DNA of 23,775 nt, from contig DLCH01000029.1 in assembly GCA_002480525.1 (NCBI GenBank), positions 1-23,775 of the forward strand. The letters are read 5' to 3'. The position numbers were made by a program, and so were the translations under genes. How positions within the stretch are numbered: the first letter of the stretch is position 1; every line of letters starts with the position of its first letter. Positions 1 through 7,807 of this stretch are shown piece by piece. The DNA comes from Gammaproteobacteria bacterium UBA7803. GTDB lineage: Bacteria; Pseudomonadota; Gammaproteobacteria; Pseudomonadales; Azotimanducaceae. The notes beneath the pieces were generated by a model. The model was not told where the DNA came from. It was given only the letters and a program-made list of their open reading frames with translations, and made no database searches.

Positions 1-1239
1 CTGTTCACCTGCTCCGCCCACTTCGCCATGGGCCGGCCGCTGGACGACATCGTCGCGGTGGAGCTGGCGGACACGGCCCCGCTGGGCCTGCCGCGCCCGG
101 AGATCGACGCGCAGCATCGGCTCGTGCGCGCCGCCGACGGTGAGGGTCACGTCCGCCTCGCCGCGTTCCGCGACACCATGGGCTGCACGGTACTGCCCGC
201 GCACTGGACCGAGGCGGACATCGCGCGCCTGCCCTACGTCAGCCGGCCGCTGCCCGGCCCGCGGCCGGACGCGGACTTTCCCCTGGGCGACCGGGCCGAC
301 CCCCGGCCCGACCCGGCTCTGGCGGCGGTGGTCGCGCGCGCTTTCGACGGCGCCAGCTACGGCGGCGGCAGCCTCACCGCGGCGGTGCTGGTGGTCGAGG
401 ACGGCGAGCTGGTGGCGGAAGCCTACCGGGACGGCTTCGGGCCCTATACCGGCTACCGGACCTGGTCCACGGCCAAGAGCATCACCGCCACCCTGGTCGG
501 CATCGCCGTGCGCCAGGGTCTGCTGGACCTCGCCGCCGGCGCGCCGGTGCCGGAGTGGCGGCAGCCCGCCGACCCGCGGGCGGCGATCACCCTCAATGAT
601 CTCCTGTGGATGTCCAGCGGGCTGTGGAGCGAGGGCAGCAACACCAACGCCATGTATTTCGGCGGCCAGGACGTGATCAGCTCGGCCACCACCACCCACC
701 TGGAAGCCGAGCCCGGCACGCGCTGGAAGTACGCCAACAACGACACTCTGCTGCTGCTGCGCAGCCTGCGCGCGGTGCTCGACGACGACGCCCGCTACCT
801 GCGTTTTCCCTACGACGAGCTGTTCCGGCCGCTGGGCATGCACCACACCTGGATGGAGACCGACCACCTCGGCAACTTCATCGGCTCGAGCCAGGTCTAC
901 ACCACCGCGCGGGACCTGGCCCGCTTCGGGCTGCTGTACGCCAACGATGGAGTCTGGCAGGGGCAGCGGCTGCTGCCGGAGGGCTGGACGGACTTCGTGG
1001 CGACACCGGCCCCGAGCCGCCCGCCCGAGCCGGGCGAGCTGGGCTACGGTGCCCAGTTCTGGCTGCTCGACCAGCTCGACGGCATACCCCCGGGCACCTA
1101 CACCAGCATGGGCAACAAGGGGCAGTTCGTGACCGTGGTGCCCGGGCGGAACCTGGTCATCGTCCGCACCGGAGTGGACCCGCAGGGCAGCCGCTTCGAC
1201 ATCGGCGCGTTCGTCCGGGACGTGGTCGCCGCCGACTGA
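1..1239 (+). CDS. Serine hydrolase, beta-lactamase/class C esterase fold (5' partial)
   Basis: The reading frame is open to the left window edge. An ATG exists at 28, but the residues before it (CSAHFAMGRPL...) look like the conserved N-terminal 'CS..F..GR' stretch of this family, so the true start is probably outside the window. Counting from the ATG at 28, the nucleophile motif S-T-A-K is at residues 147-150, the second motif Y-A-N at 235-237, and a G-N-K-G-Q segment near residue 362 stands where class C enzymes have K/H-T-G. These are the catalytic signatures of penicillin-binding-protein-like serine hydrolases (EstB, 6-aminohexanoate-dimer hydrolase, class C beta-lactamase). The substrate cannot be told from sequence; an esterase or amidase role is more likely than antibiotic resistance. 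No clear signal peptide is visible in the part present. The gene converges on the SRPBCC gene with a 4-bp gap. Confidence 0.85.
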   Translation: MFTCSAHFAMGRPLDDIVAVELADTAPLGLPRPEIDAQHRLVRAADGEGHVRLAAFRDTMGCTVLPAHWTEADIARLPYVSRPLPGPRPDADFPLGDRADPRPDPALAAVVARAFDGASYGGGSLTAAVLVVEDGELVAEAYRDGFGPYTGYRTWSTAKSITATLVGIAVRQGLLDLAAGAPVPEWRQPADPRAAITLNDLLWMSSGLWSEGSNTNAMYFGGQDVISSATTTHLEAEPGTRWKYANNDTLLLLRSLRAVLDDDARYLRFPYDELFRPLGMHHTWMETDHLGNFIGSSQVYTTARDLARFGLLYANDGVWQGQRLLPEGWTDFVATPAPSRPPEPGELGYGAQFWLLDQLDGIPPGTYTSMGNKGQFVTVVPGRNLVIVRTGVDPQGSRFDIGAFVRDVVAAD

Positions 1240-1251
1240 CGGGTCAGCGGC
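1231..1251. terminator. Inverted repeat spanning two convergent stop codons
   Basis: GCCG-a-CTGAC / gg / GTCAG-CGGC forms a 9-bp stem with one bulged A. It contains the stop codons of both convergent genes, the serine hydrolase and the SRPBCC gene. There is no U-tract, so intrinsic termination is unproven; it may act as a weak bidirectional terminator or an mRNA 3' end stabiliser. Confidence 0.3.
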
Positions 1252-1798
1252 CGCCCGCCTCCGGGCCGGGGCCCTCTTCCAGCAGGCGCTGGTAGGCGTC
1301 GTGCAGCGCGGGCCAGCCGTAGTCCATGGCCAGCTCGCCGACCATGGACGGCGTCTCCTCGCCCCGCAGCCGGCGGTCCACCACGGTCAGGCACAGATGC
1401 CAGCCGGCCGCGAGCTTGGGCAGCCAGTCCGCGTCGTCGACGGTGTGGCGCAGCGTCAGCCGGGTGCCGCCCGCCCGGGGCGAAAGCTCCCAGCGCACCA
1501 GGCCCTCGGCCCAGGTGTACTCGAGGGTCTCCGGCGCGACGGCGACGTGCACCGTCGAGGCCAGCGCCTCGTCGCTCATGCCGTCGATCATCTGCAGCAC
1601 TGCGGGCCCCTCGGCGCCCAGGTCCCGGTCCGGCACGAAGGGCGCCCAGGCCCGCAGCGATTCCGGGTCGGTCAGGGCGCGCCAGATCGCCTCCGGCGGA
1701 TGATTCAGGTCGCGCACGAACACCAGGGTGATGCGGTCGCCCTCGCGGCGGGATTCCACCAGCGCCAGGGGGCCGGGGTCGAAGTCAGGGGTCGTCAT
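1244..1798 (-). CDS. SRPBCC (AHSA1-like/START fold) domain protein
   Basis: This 184-residue protein has the Aha1/CalC-type SRPBCC layout: an early beta-strand with 'FVRDLNHPPEAIWRALTDPESLRAWAPF' character around residues 27-54, a mid-domain 'LEYTWAEGLVRWEL' strand, a 'GGTRLTLRHTV' strand and a C-terminal helix. These small helix-grip proteins bind hydrophobic ligands, and no catalytic residue is recognisable. The gene follows the ArsR regulator with a 14-bp overlap of coding regions, an arrangement that implies translational coupling and co-regulation. ArsR-SRPBCC pairs are common in bacteria, but their ligands are mostly unknown. The start ATG lies inside the end of the regulator gene. Confidence 0.85.
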   Translation of the reverse strand: MTTPDFDPGPLALVESRREGDRITLVFVRDLNHPPEAIWRALTDPESLRAWAPFVPDRDLGAEGPAVLQMIDGMSDEALASTVHVAVAPETLEYTWAEGLVRWELSPRAGGTRLTLRHTVDDADWLPKLAAGWHLCLTVVDRRLRGEETPSMVGELAMDYGWPALHDAYQRLLEEGPGPEAGGR

Positions 1799-2123
1799 GG
1801 CGGGAGGCCTCCTCGTCCAGGTGCCGGGCCAGGGCGTCCAGGTGACGGGTCCAGAGGCGCCGGTAGGGCGTCATCCAGGCGTCCAGCGCCGCGAAGCCCG
1901 ATGGTTCGAGCCGGTAGCGCCGCTGCTGGGCCGCCACCTGCCGGGACACGAAGCCGCTCTCGCGCAGCACCTTGAGATGCTTGGACACGGCGGGCTGGGC
2001 CAGCGCCAGGGCCGCCGCCAGCTCGCCGACGGAACGCTCGCCGTCCGCCAGCGCCCCGATGATGCGGCGCCGGTTCGGCTCGGCCAGAGCGGCGAAGATC
2101 GCGTCCTCCATGGCCGGCATCAT
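1785..2123 (-). CDS. ArsR-family winged-helix transcriptional regulator
   Basis: The protein is 112 residues or less. The N-terminus 'AIFAALAEPNRRRIIGAL' followed by 'VGELAAALALAQPAVSKHLKVL' is the classic ArsR helix-turn-helix, and the wing follows in 'GFVSRQVAAQQRRYRLEP'. There is no cysteine anywhere in the protein and no recognisable metal site, so it is not an ArsR/SmtB-type metal sensor. It belongs with the 'YdfF-like' ArsR regulators paired with SRPBCC proteins. Three ATGs (2123, 2120, 2111) are possible starts, and the one at 2111 (MEDAIF) fits the usual short N-terminus. It overlaps the downstream SRPBCC gene by 14 bp and diverges from the epimerase gene at 2258, so it may control both directions. 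Confidence 0.9.
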   Translation of the reverse strand: MMPAMEDAIFAALAEPNRRRIIGALADGERSVGELAAALALAQPAVSKHLKVLRESGFVSRQVAAQQRRYRLEPSGFAALDAWMTPYRRLWTRHLDALARHLDEEASRHDDP

Positions 2124-2257
2124 GGGCCAGGCTCATATGCCTGTAAAGGAATATTAGTCCTGAGCACCCCTCGCGCTGCCGACGCCGCCACCCGCGGGTT
2201 ACAGTTCGCCGGAGCCGCCCGCCGGGCGGCGCACACGGACGGAGACCCGGACGCATC
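2124..2257. promoter_or_regulatory. Divergent promoter region, arsR-SRPBCC / epimerase
   Basis: This 134-bp gap separates the ArsR gene from the epimerase gene. An AT-rich patch, unusual in this GC-rich DNA, lies at 2134-2158 (catatgcctgtaaaggaata is its core). It has imperfect dyad character, CATAT...ATATT, and is the likely ArsR operator. Toward the epimerase, TACAGT at 2200-2205 can serve as a -10 element, with a GGAG ribosome-binding site a few bases before the ATG at 2258. The operator is inferred from position and composition only. Confidence 0.4.
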
Positions 2258-3238
2258 ATGACGGCACTGGTGACGGGCAGCAGTGGCCACCTCGGCGAGG
2301 CCCTGGTCAGGACCCTGCGTGAACGCGGCGCGCCGGTGGTCGGGCTGGACGTCGTGCCCTCGCCGTTCACCGACCGCATCGGCAGCATCGACGACGAAGC
2401 GGTCGTCCGGGACGCGGTCCGGGGCGTCGACGTGGTCTACCACACGGCCACCCTGCACAAACCCCACGTCGCCACCCACAGCGAGCAGCGCTTCGTCGCC
2501 ACCAACGTCGCCGGCACCCTCAACCTGCTGCAGGCGGCGGTGGCAGCCCGGGTCCGCGCCTTCGTCTTCACCAGCACCACCAGCACCTTCGGGGCGGCCA
2601 TGAACCCCGGCCCGGGCGACCCCGCGGTGTGGGTCACGGAAGCCCTGGCGCCGGTGCCGAAAAACATCTACGGCGTGACCAAGGTCGCCGCCGAAAGCCT
2701 GTGCGAGCTGTTTCACCGCCGGGACGGCCTGGCGTGTCTGGTGCTGAAGACGTCGCGGTTCTTTCCGGAGCCGGACGACGATCCCGCGGTGCGGGCGCGC
2801 TTTCCGGCCGCCAACGCCCAGGCCAACGAGTTTCTCAACCGGCGCGTGGAAATCGAGGATCTGGTGGCGGCCCACCTGCTGGCGGCCGGGCGGGCCCCCG
2901 ACCTCGGCTTCGGGCGCTACATCGTCAGCGCCACCTCACCGTTCGAGCCGGCGGACGCGGCGCAGCTCAACCGGGACGCCGGCGCGGTGATCGACCGGCG
3001 GGTGCCGGAAGCCCGGGACCTGTACGCGACCCTCGGCTGGACCCTGCCCGACCGGCTGGACCGGGTCTACGACAATGCCGCCGCGCGCCGGGACCTGGGC
3101 TGGTCGCCCCGCTGGGATTTCGCCGCGGTGGTCCGCGACGTCGCCGCCGGCGGCCGGGGGCGCAGCGGGCTGGTCGACGCCATCGGCATCAAGGGCTATC
3201 ACGGCGATCGGTACGCCGACGGCATCTACCCGGTGTGA
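2258..3238 (+). CDS. NAD(P)-dependent epimerase/dehydratase (extended SDR)
   Basis: The protein has 326 residues. The Rossmann motif T-G-S-S-G-H-L-G lies at residues 6-13, the catalytic Y-x-x-x-K at Y138/K142 (YGVTK), and a T/S-rich 'TSTTST' strand at 105-110 supplies the active-site Ser/Thr. The 'NVAGTLNLL' helix (83-91) is typical of UDP-sugar epimerase-like extended SDRs. The sugar or other substrate is not evident, and there is no neighbouring glycosyltransferase or nucleotide-sugar gene to guide it. The start ATG at 2258 is preceded by GGAG (ggagacccggacgcatc). The gene diverges from the arsR-SRPBCC pair and converges on the AIM24-family gene with a 9-bp gap. Confidence 0.88.
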   Translation: MTALVTGSSGHLGEALVRTLRERGAPVVGLDVVPSPFTDRIGSIDDEAVVRDAVRGVDVVYHTATLHKPHVATHSEQRFVATNVAGTLNLLQAAVAARVRAFVFTSTTSTFGAAMNPGPGDPAVWVTEALAPVPKNIYGVTKVAAESLCELFHRRDGLACLVLKTSRFFPEPDDDPAVRARFPAANAQANEFLNRRVEIEDLVAAHLLAAGRAPDLGFGRYIVSATSPFEPADAAQLNRDAGAVIDRRVPEARDLYATLGWTLPDRLDRVYDNAAARRDLGWSPRWDFAAVVRDVAAGGRGRSGLVDAIGIKGYHGDRYADGIYPV

Positions 3239-3247
3239 GGCAGCCGG

Positions 3248-3982
3248 TCAGCTCCGGTCGTCCTGCTTGAGGCGCACGGCGTTCTCCAGCACCCGGTCCG
3301 CCAGGCGGGCGAAGGGCAGCGACTGCAGCCACACCGTGCCGTGGCCCTCGAGCGTCGCCAGGAACACGCCCTCGCCGCCGAACAGCATGGACTTGAGCCC
3401 GCCCGCCAGCTCGATGTCGTAGTCGATGCCGCTCTCGAAGGCGACGATGCAGCCGGTGTCCACCCGCAGCCGCTCGCCGTTCAGCCGCTTCTGCATGAGC
3501 GTGCCGCCGGCGTGGACGAACACCTTCCCGTCGCCGCGCAGGCGCTGGAGGATGAAGCCCTCGCCGCCGAAGAAGCCGGCCCCGAGGCGCTTGTTGAAGG
3601 CGACGGACACCTCGGTGCCCATGGCGGCGCACAGGAAGGCGTCCTTCTGGCAGAGCAGCTCGCCGCCGGCCGCGGCCAGGTCCACCGGCACGATCTGGCC
3701 CGGATACGGGGCGGCGAAGCCGACGTGCTGCTTGCCCTGGCCCTCGTTGGTGAAGTGGGTCATGAACAGGGATTCGCTGGTGAGCATGCGCTTGGCGGCG
3801 CCGAACAGCTTGCCCACCACCCCGCTCTCCGAGCCGTCGCCCATGCGGGTCTCGAAACGGATGCCGTCGGTCATGTACATCATGGTGCCGGCCTCGGCGA
3901 TCACGGTCTCGCCCGGGTCCAGCTCCACTTCCAGGTACTGCAGGGACTCGCCGTGCACGCGGTAGTCGATCTCGTGGGCCAA
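3248..3982 (-). CDS. AIM24 family protein (TIGR00266-like)
   Basis: The best start is the TTG at 3982. It is preceded by a strong GAGGAG ribosome-binding site 8 nt upstream (plus-strand 3991-3996) and gives a 244-residue protein beginning (M)AHEIDYRVHGESLQYLEVEL. The frame stays open to an ATG at 4111, but that extension would overlap the upstream gene and has low-complexity sequence unlike the family. Diagnostic family features are 'ETVIAEAGTMMYM', glycine-rich 'GAGFFGGEGFILQRLRG', 'GGTLMQKRLNGE', 'GIDYDIELAGGLKSMLFGGEG' and 'TVWLQSLPFARLADRV'. This is a double beta-sheet fold shared with yeast AIM24; its biochemical role in bacteria is not established. No membrane segment or signal peptide is visible, so it is probably cytosolic. 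It sits 49 bp downstream of the PRISE-like SDR and may be co-transcribed with it. Confidence 0.9.
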   Translation of the reverse strand: MAHEIDYRVHGESLQYLEVELDPGETVIAEAGTMMYMTDGIRFETRMGDGSESGVVGKLFGAAKRMLTSESLFMTHFTNEGQGKQHVGFAAPYPGQIVPVDLAAAGGELLCQKDAFLCAAMGTEVSVAFNKRLGAGFFGGEGFILQRLRGDGKVFVHAGGTLMQKRLNGERLRVDTGCIVAFESGIDYDIELAGGLKSMLFGGEGVFLATLEGHGTVWLQSLPFARLADRVLENAVRLKQDDRS

Positions 3983-3990
3983 CTTGTCGT

Positions 3991-3996
3991 CTCCTC
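3991..3996 (-). promoter_or_regulatory. Ribosome-binding site deciding a TTG start
   Basis: On the minus strand GAGGAG lies 8 nt before TTG at 3982. It is the best Shine-Dalgarno match near this gene and the reason for choosing TTG over the ATG at 4111. Confidence 0.7.
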
Positions 3997-4031
3997 GGTG
4001 GTTGCGGGAAAGGTCCGGCGCCGGCGCCGGA

Positions 4032-5111
4032 TCAGCGGGGCAGAATCCGCCGGGCCTGCAGCTCGCGGAGCTGGCGGACCAGCATCTGCTCGGTGTCGAC
4101 GCACTCGCCAAAGCCGAGCTGGCGGATGCGCACGGTGCTGAGCAGGGTCACCGCGCCGGGTCCGCCCCGGGCGCCGAAGCCGAAGGCGGCGTCGGCGAAC
4201 TGCCAGGAGCTGCCGATCAGGCCGTCCATGGTGTTGGGGCGCAGCCCGTGCTCCTCGACCAGCGCATCCCAGACCGCGGCGTGCCGCGGCATTTCCTCGG
4301 CCAGGCGGCACGGCGACGGCTCGCCGGGGGCCATGCCGAACACCTCGGCGACGGACGGCCACAGGCCGTGCCACTCCAGCACGTCGCCGTTGGTGACGTT
4401 GAGCGTCTCGCCGGCACAGGCCGCCTCGCCGCCGGCCCAGACGATGGCCCGGGCGAGCAGGTCGGCGTCGGTGGCCTCGCCGAGCACGCCGGTGCCGCCG
4501 GGAAAGCGCAGCGGCTCGCCCCGGGCGCGGCTGACGGCGGCGTACACGCCCAGCGCCGCCACCAGATTCATCGGGCTGCCGACGGCATGACCGCAGACGA
4601 TCTGGGGACGGAACACGCTGAAGGTCCAGCGCCCGGCGGCCGCCCGTTCGCGGACCAGATCCTCCTGGTTCCAGTAGAAGTTCTCGCCGGGATGGCGCGG
4701 GTCGGTCTCCTTGCCGGGAATCTTCATCGGCGCGATGTGGGCCCCGTAGGCCTTGGTGCCCTGGAGCAGCGCCAAATGCTCCAGCGGCTGCACGAAGTCG
4801 AGGGTGTTGCGGAGCATGTCGGTATTGACGCGGATCTGCTCCGGGTCGCGCCAGCCGGCGATGAGGTCGGGCTTCTCGTAGAGCGCGGCGAACACCACGT
4901 GGGTGACGTCGGCCAGCTCCGGCGACCCCAGCGTCCGCGCGCAGGCCGTCCGGTCGGTGAGGTCGAGACTGAGCCAGGTGGCCCCGCCCGGATCCTCCGG
5001 CCGCCGCCGGCTCACCGCCACCACCTCGTCGCCGCGCCGCAGCGCGGTGCGGACCACCGCCTGCCCGACCAGGCCGAGCCCGCCGAGCACCAGATACTTA
5101 CGCCGTTTCAT
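4032..5111 (-). CDS. PRISE-like SDR (progesterone 5-beta-reductase/iridoid synthase family)
   Basis: The protein has 359 residues from the ATG at 5111, which has GGAG about 9 nt upstream. An in-frame ATG at 5153 would add 14 residues ahead of the Rossmann strand and is less likely. The nucleotide-binding motif G-G-L-G-L-V-G is at residues 10-16. Instead of the usual YxxxK, the protein shows the family's alternative active site: 'LLQGTKAYGAH' with K120 and 'NFYWNQED' around Y146. Members of this family reduce activated C=C bonds of enones in plants and bacteria with NADPH. The substrate here is unknown. 'GETLNVTNGDVLEW' near the C-terminal third is also a family signature. The gene is divergent from the ABC-transporter operon and followed by the AIM24-family gene. 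Confidence 0.83.
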   Translation of the reverse strand: MKRRKYLVLGGLGLVGQAVVRTALRRGDEVVAVSRRRPEDPGGATWLSLDLTDRTACARTLGSPELADVTHVVFAALYEKPDLIAGWRDPEQIRVNTDMLRNTLDFVQPLEHLALLQGTKAYGAHIAPMKIPGKETDPRHPGENFYWNQEDLVRERAAAGRWTFSVFRPQIVCGHAVGSPMNLVAALGVYAAVSRARGEPLRFPGGTGVLGEATDADLLARAIVWAGGEAACAGETLNVTNGDVLEWHGLWPSVAEVFGMAPGEPSPCRLAEEMPRHAAVWDALVEEHGLRPNTMDGLIGSSWQFADAAFGFGARGGPGAVTLLSTVRIRQLGFGECVDTEQMLVRQLRELQARRILPR

Positions 5112-5189
5112 CGGGCCATTCTCCGATGCCGGGCCCGACGCTTCAACGCGCACGGGCCGCCGCGTCGGGGTCCGTCCGGGCGCCGCGCT

Positions 5190-5218
5190 TTGCCCGGCGA
5201 CGCCGCATTGAGTATCGT
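5190..5218 (+). promoter_or_regulatory. Candidate sigma70-type promoter of the ABC-transporter operon
   Basis: TTGCCC (5190-5195) and TATCGT (5213-5218) are separated by exactly 17 bp, 37 bp before the ATG at 5255. The match to consensus is partial. It is the only reasonable pair in this 143-bp divergent gap. Confidence 0.35.
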
Positions 5219-5254
5219 CGCGCCAGACCAGCGGGGGTTCCCATCGGGGGTTCG

Positions 5255-6850
5255 ATGACGAGCAACGTTCTGCGGCGGCTGTGGATCGCCGTCCTCCTGG
5301 GCTTCGGCCTGTCGAGCCCGACCGGCGCCGCCCTGGCCGCCGGGGACGTGCTGCGCCTCGGCAACGCCGGCGAGCCCGAGACCCTGGACCCCCACCGCTA
5401 CAACCTGCGCCTCGAGGAGACGATCCTCACGGACCTGTTCCTGGGCCTGACCACCTTCGACGCCGAGGCCAACATCGTGCCCGGGGCGGCGGAAGGCTGG
5501 CAAGTGAGCGAGGACGGCCTGACCTGGACCTTCCAGCTCCGGCCGGGGCTCGCCTGGTCCGACGGCGAGCCGCTCACCGCCCACGACTTCGTCTACGCCT
5601 TCCGCCGCCTGCTGGCGCCGGACACCGCGGCGAGCCTGGCCTACTTCATGTACCCGCTGGCCAACGCCGCCGCGGTGAACGCCGGCGAGCTGCCGCCCGA
5701 CCGGCTCGGCGCCCGGGCGCTCGACGACCGGACCCTGGAACTGACCCTGGAGCGGCCGTATCCCTATCTGCCGGAACGGCTGCTCTACCCCACCGGCTAT
5801 CCCGTGCCCCGCCATGTGATCGAGGCGGTGGGCGACGACTGGGTGAAGCCCGAGCACTGGGTCTCCAACGGCGCCTACCGGCTGGCGGACTGGCAGCCCC
5901 AGGCGGCCGTGACCCTGGTCCGCAACCCGCACTTCGCGGCGTCCGGTCTCCAGGCGCCGGCCATCGAGCGCCTCGAGTATCTGCCGCTGGCCAGCGAGCA
6001 GGCCGCCTACAACCGCTACCGGGCCGGCGAGGTCCACGCCATCGGCGCGTTCCCGGCCGGCGAGCTGCCCACGGTCCGCGAGCGCATGCCGGAGCACCTG
6101 CGGCTGTCGCCGCTGCTGTCCATCATGTATTTGGTGTTCAATACCCGCGCCGCCCCCTTCGACGACGTCCGGGTCCGGGAAGCTCTGGCCCTGGCGGTGG
6201 ACCGCCGGCTGCTCACCGACCGGGTGCAGCGCGCCGGCCACGTGCCGAGCCCGAGCTTCGTCCCGGCGCTGGTGTCGGACTACCAGCCGGTGCCCGAGCC
6301 CGGCGCGGACCTGGACCGGCCGGCGCGGCTCGCCCGGGCCCGCGCTCTGCTGACGGAAGCCGGCTACGGCGCCGACCGTCCGCTGTCCATCACCCTGCGC
6401 TACGTCAGCGGCACCGAGACCAAACGCACCAACCTGGCCATCGCCGCCTTCTGGCGGGAGATCGGCGTGGAGACCCGGCTCCACCAGGCGGAGCTCAAGG
6501 TGCACTTCGCCGACCTGCGCCAGGGCGACTTCGAGGTGGCCATGGCGGGCTGGTTCGGCGAAAGCAATCCCGAGCACTACCTGGGCCTGTGGGAGAGCAG
6601 CACCGGCGACGTCAACTACGGCGGCTTCGCCCATCCGCCCTTCGACGCCCGCATGGCCGAGGCGGCCGGCATCGCCGACCTCGCCGAACGCAACGCGGTG
6701 CTCCGGGAGGCGGAGCGCCTCGGCATCGCCCGCTACCCGGCGGTGCCGCTGTACTCGGTCACCGTGCGCCGGCTGGTCAGCCCGGACCTCGACGGCTGGC
6801 GCGAGAACCCCCGTGACGCCCATCCGGCGCGCTTCCTGCGCTGGCGTTGA
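5255..6850 (+). CDS. ABC transporter periplasmic substrate-binding protein, family 5 (OppA/DppA-like)
   Basis: The protein has 531 residues from the ATG at 5255. The open frame extends upstream to 5126, but only the 5255 start yields a signal peptide: RR in the n-region, hydrophobic LWIAVLLGFGL, and a cleavage site after residue 28 (A-L-A). The mature N-terminus 'VLRLGNAGEPETLDPH' is the hallmark of solute-binding protein family 5, and later blocks fit too: 'GLTWTFQLRPGLAWSDGEPLT', 'VRNPHF' and 'VREALALAVDR'. Such proteins bind oligopeptides, dipeptides, opines, nickel or glycosides in the periplasm and deliver them to a DppB/DppC-type pore. The ligand cannot be predicted. It is the first gene of a run continuing into two permeases and an LLM oxidoreductase. 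Confidence 0.93.
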   Translation: MTSNVLRRLWIAVLLGFGLSSPTGAALAAGDVLRLGNAGEPETLDPHRYNLRLEETILTDLFLGLTTFDAEANIVPGAAEGWQVSEDGLTWTFQLRPGLAWSDGEPLTAHDFVYAFRRLLAPDTAASLAYFMYPLANAAAVNAGELPPDRLGARALDDRTLELTLERPYPYLPERLLYPTGYPVPRHVIEAVGDDWVKPEHWVSNGAYRLADWQPQAAVTLVRNPHFAASGLQAPAIERLEYLPLASEQAAYNRYRAGEVHAIGAFPAGELPTVRERMPEHLRLSPLLSIMYLVFNTRAAPFDDVRVREALALAVDRRLLTDRVQRAGHVPSPSFVPALVSDYQPVPEPGADLDRPARLARARALLTEAGYGADRPLSITLRYVSGTETKRTNLAIAAFWREIGVETRLHQAELKVHFADLRQGDFEVAMAGWFGESNPEHYLGLWESSTGDVNYGGFAHPPFDARMAEAAGIADLAERNAVLREAERLGIARYPAVPLYSVTVRRLVSPDLDGWRENPRDAHPARFLRWR

Positions 6851-6868
6851 GCGGCCGGTGACCCAGCG

Positions 6869-7807
6869 GTGAACCAGCCCCGCACCGGCCGGGCACTGCT
6901 GGCGCGCCTCGCCGTCTCCCTGGTGACCTTCTGGGTGATCGTCACCGCGGTGTTCTTCCTGCTGCGCCTGGCACCGGGCGGCCCCTTCGACGGCGAACGG
7001 CAGCTTCCGCCGGAAGTGGAGGAGAACCTGCGGGCCGCCTATCACCTGGACGAGCCGCTGGTCGTGCAGTACGGCCGCTACCTGGGGATGCTGGCCCGGG
7101 GCGACCTGGGCCCGTCCTTCAAGCAGAAGGACTTCTCCGTCAACGAACTCGTGGCCAGCGGCGCGCCGGTGAGCCTGACCGTGGGCGGCCTGGCGCTGCT
7201 GCTCGCCGTGGCCGGCGGCATCGGCACCGGCGTGCGCGCGGGCCTCGCTCCGGGCAGCGCCCTGGACCGGACGCTGATGGGGGTCGCCGGTCTCGGCCTG
7301 GCGCTGCCGTCCATCGTCGTCGCCCCGGTGGCGGTGCTGGTGTTCGCCGTGCTGCTCGGCTGGCTGCCCGCCGGCGGCGTCGACTCCCCCGCCCACTACG
7401 TGCTGCCCCCGGTCGCCCTGGCGCTGCCGTTCCTCGCCGCCATCGCCCGGCTCACCCGGGGCAGCGTGGCGGAGACCCTGACCGAGCCCCACGTGCGCAC
7501 CGCCCTGGCCAAGGGCCTGCCTGCCGGCCGGGTGCTGCGCCGCCACGTGCTGCCGGTGGCGCTGCTGCCGGTGGTCTCCTACCTCGGTCCGGCGGCCGCG
7601 GCCATGCTGACCGGCTCGGTGGTGATCGAGCAGGTGTTCGAGCTGCCCGGCATCGGCCGCTACTTCGTGCAGGCGGCCCTCAACCGGGACTACACCCTGG
7701 TGATGGGCGTGGTGGTGGTCTACGCCGCCTTCATCCTGACCTTCAACCTGCTGGTGGACCTGGCCTATACCCGGCTCGACCCGCGCATCCGGCTGGGCGG
7801 CCGATGA
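6869..7807 (+). CDS. ABC transporter permease, DppB/OppB-type
   Basis: The protein has 312 residues and starts at a GTG (6869) 18 bp after the binding-protein stop; the ribosome-binding site is weak. About six hydrophobic segments are visible: residues 13-34, 101-121, 138-164, 178-196, 229-252 and a final one near 280-300. The cytoplasmic EAA-type loop that contacts the ATPase is at about 209-232 (TALAKGLPAGRVLRRHVLP), typical of binding-protein-dependent permeases. The N-terminal 'RLAPGGPFD' and 'AAYHLDEPLVVQYGRYL' segments are characteristic of the DppB subfamily. Its last four bases overlap the start of the partner permease (ATGA), implying coupled translation of the two pore subunits. Confidence 0.93.
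   Translation: MNQPRTGRALLARLAVSLVTFWVIVTAVFFLLRLAPGGPFDGERQLPPEVEENLRAAYHLDEPLVVQYGRYLGMLARGDLGPSFKQKDFSVNELVASGAPVSLTVGGLALLLAVAGGIGTGVRAGLAPGSALDRTLMGVAGLGLALPSIVVAPVAVLVFAVLLGWLPAGGVDSPAHYVLPPVALALPFLAAIARLTRGSVAETLTEPHVRTALAKGLPAGRVLRRHVLPVALLPVVSYLGPAAAAMLTGSVVIEQVFELPGIGRYFVQAALNRDYTLVMGVVVVYAAFILTFNLLVDLAYTRLDPRIRLGGR

Noticed and set aside
1..1239. Antibiotic-resistance beta-lactamase
   Set aside because: The catalytic motifs fit the fold, but the third motif is not K-T-G and the flanking sequence fits esterase/amidase-like serine hydrolases better.
5108..7546. Very long minus-strand open frame opposite the ABC-transporter genes
   Set aside because: Its translation is low-complexity (rich in G, Q, A, R, H) with no recognisable domain, while the plus strand carries clear binding-protein and permease genes. 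Such antisense frames are expected in very GC-rich DNA.
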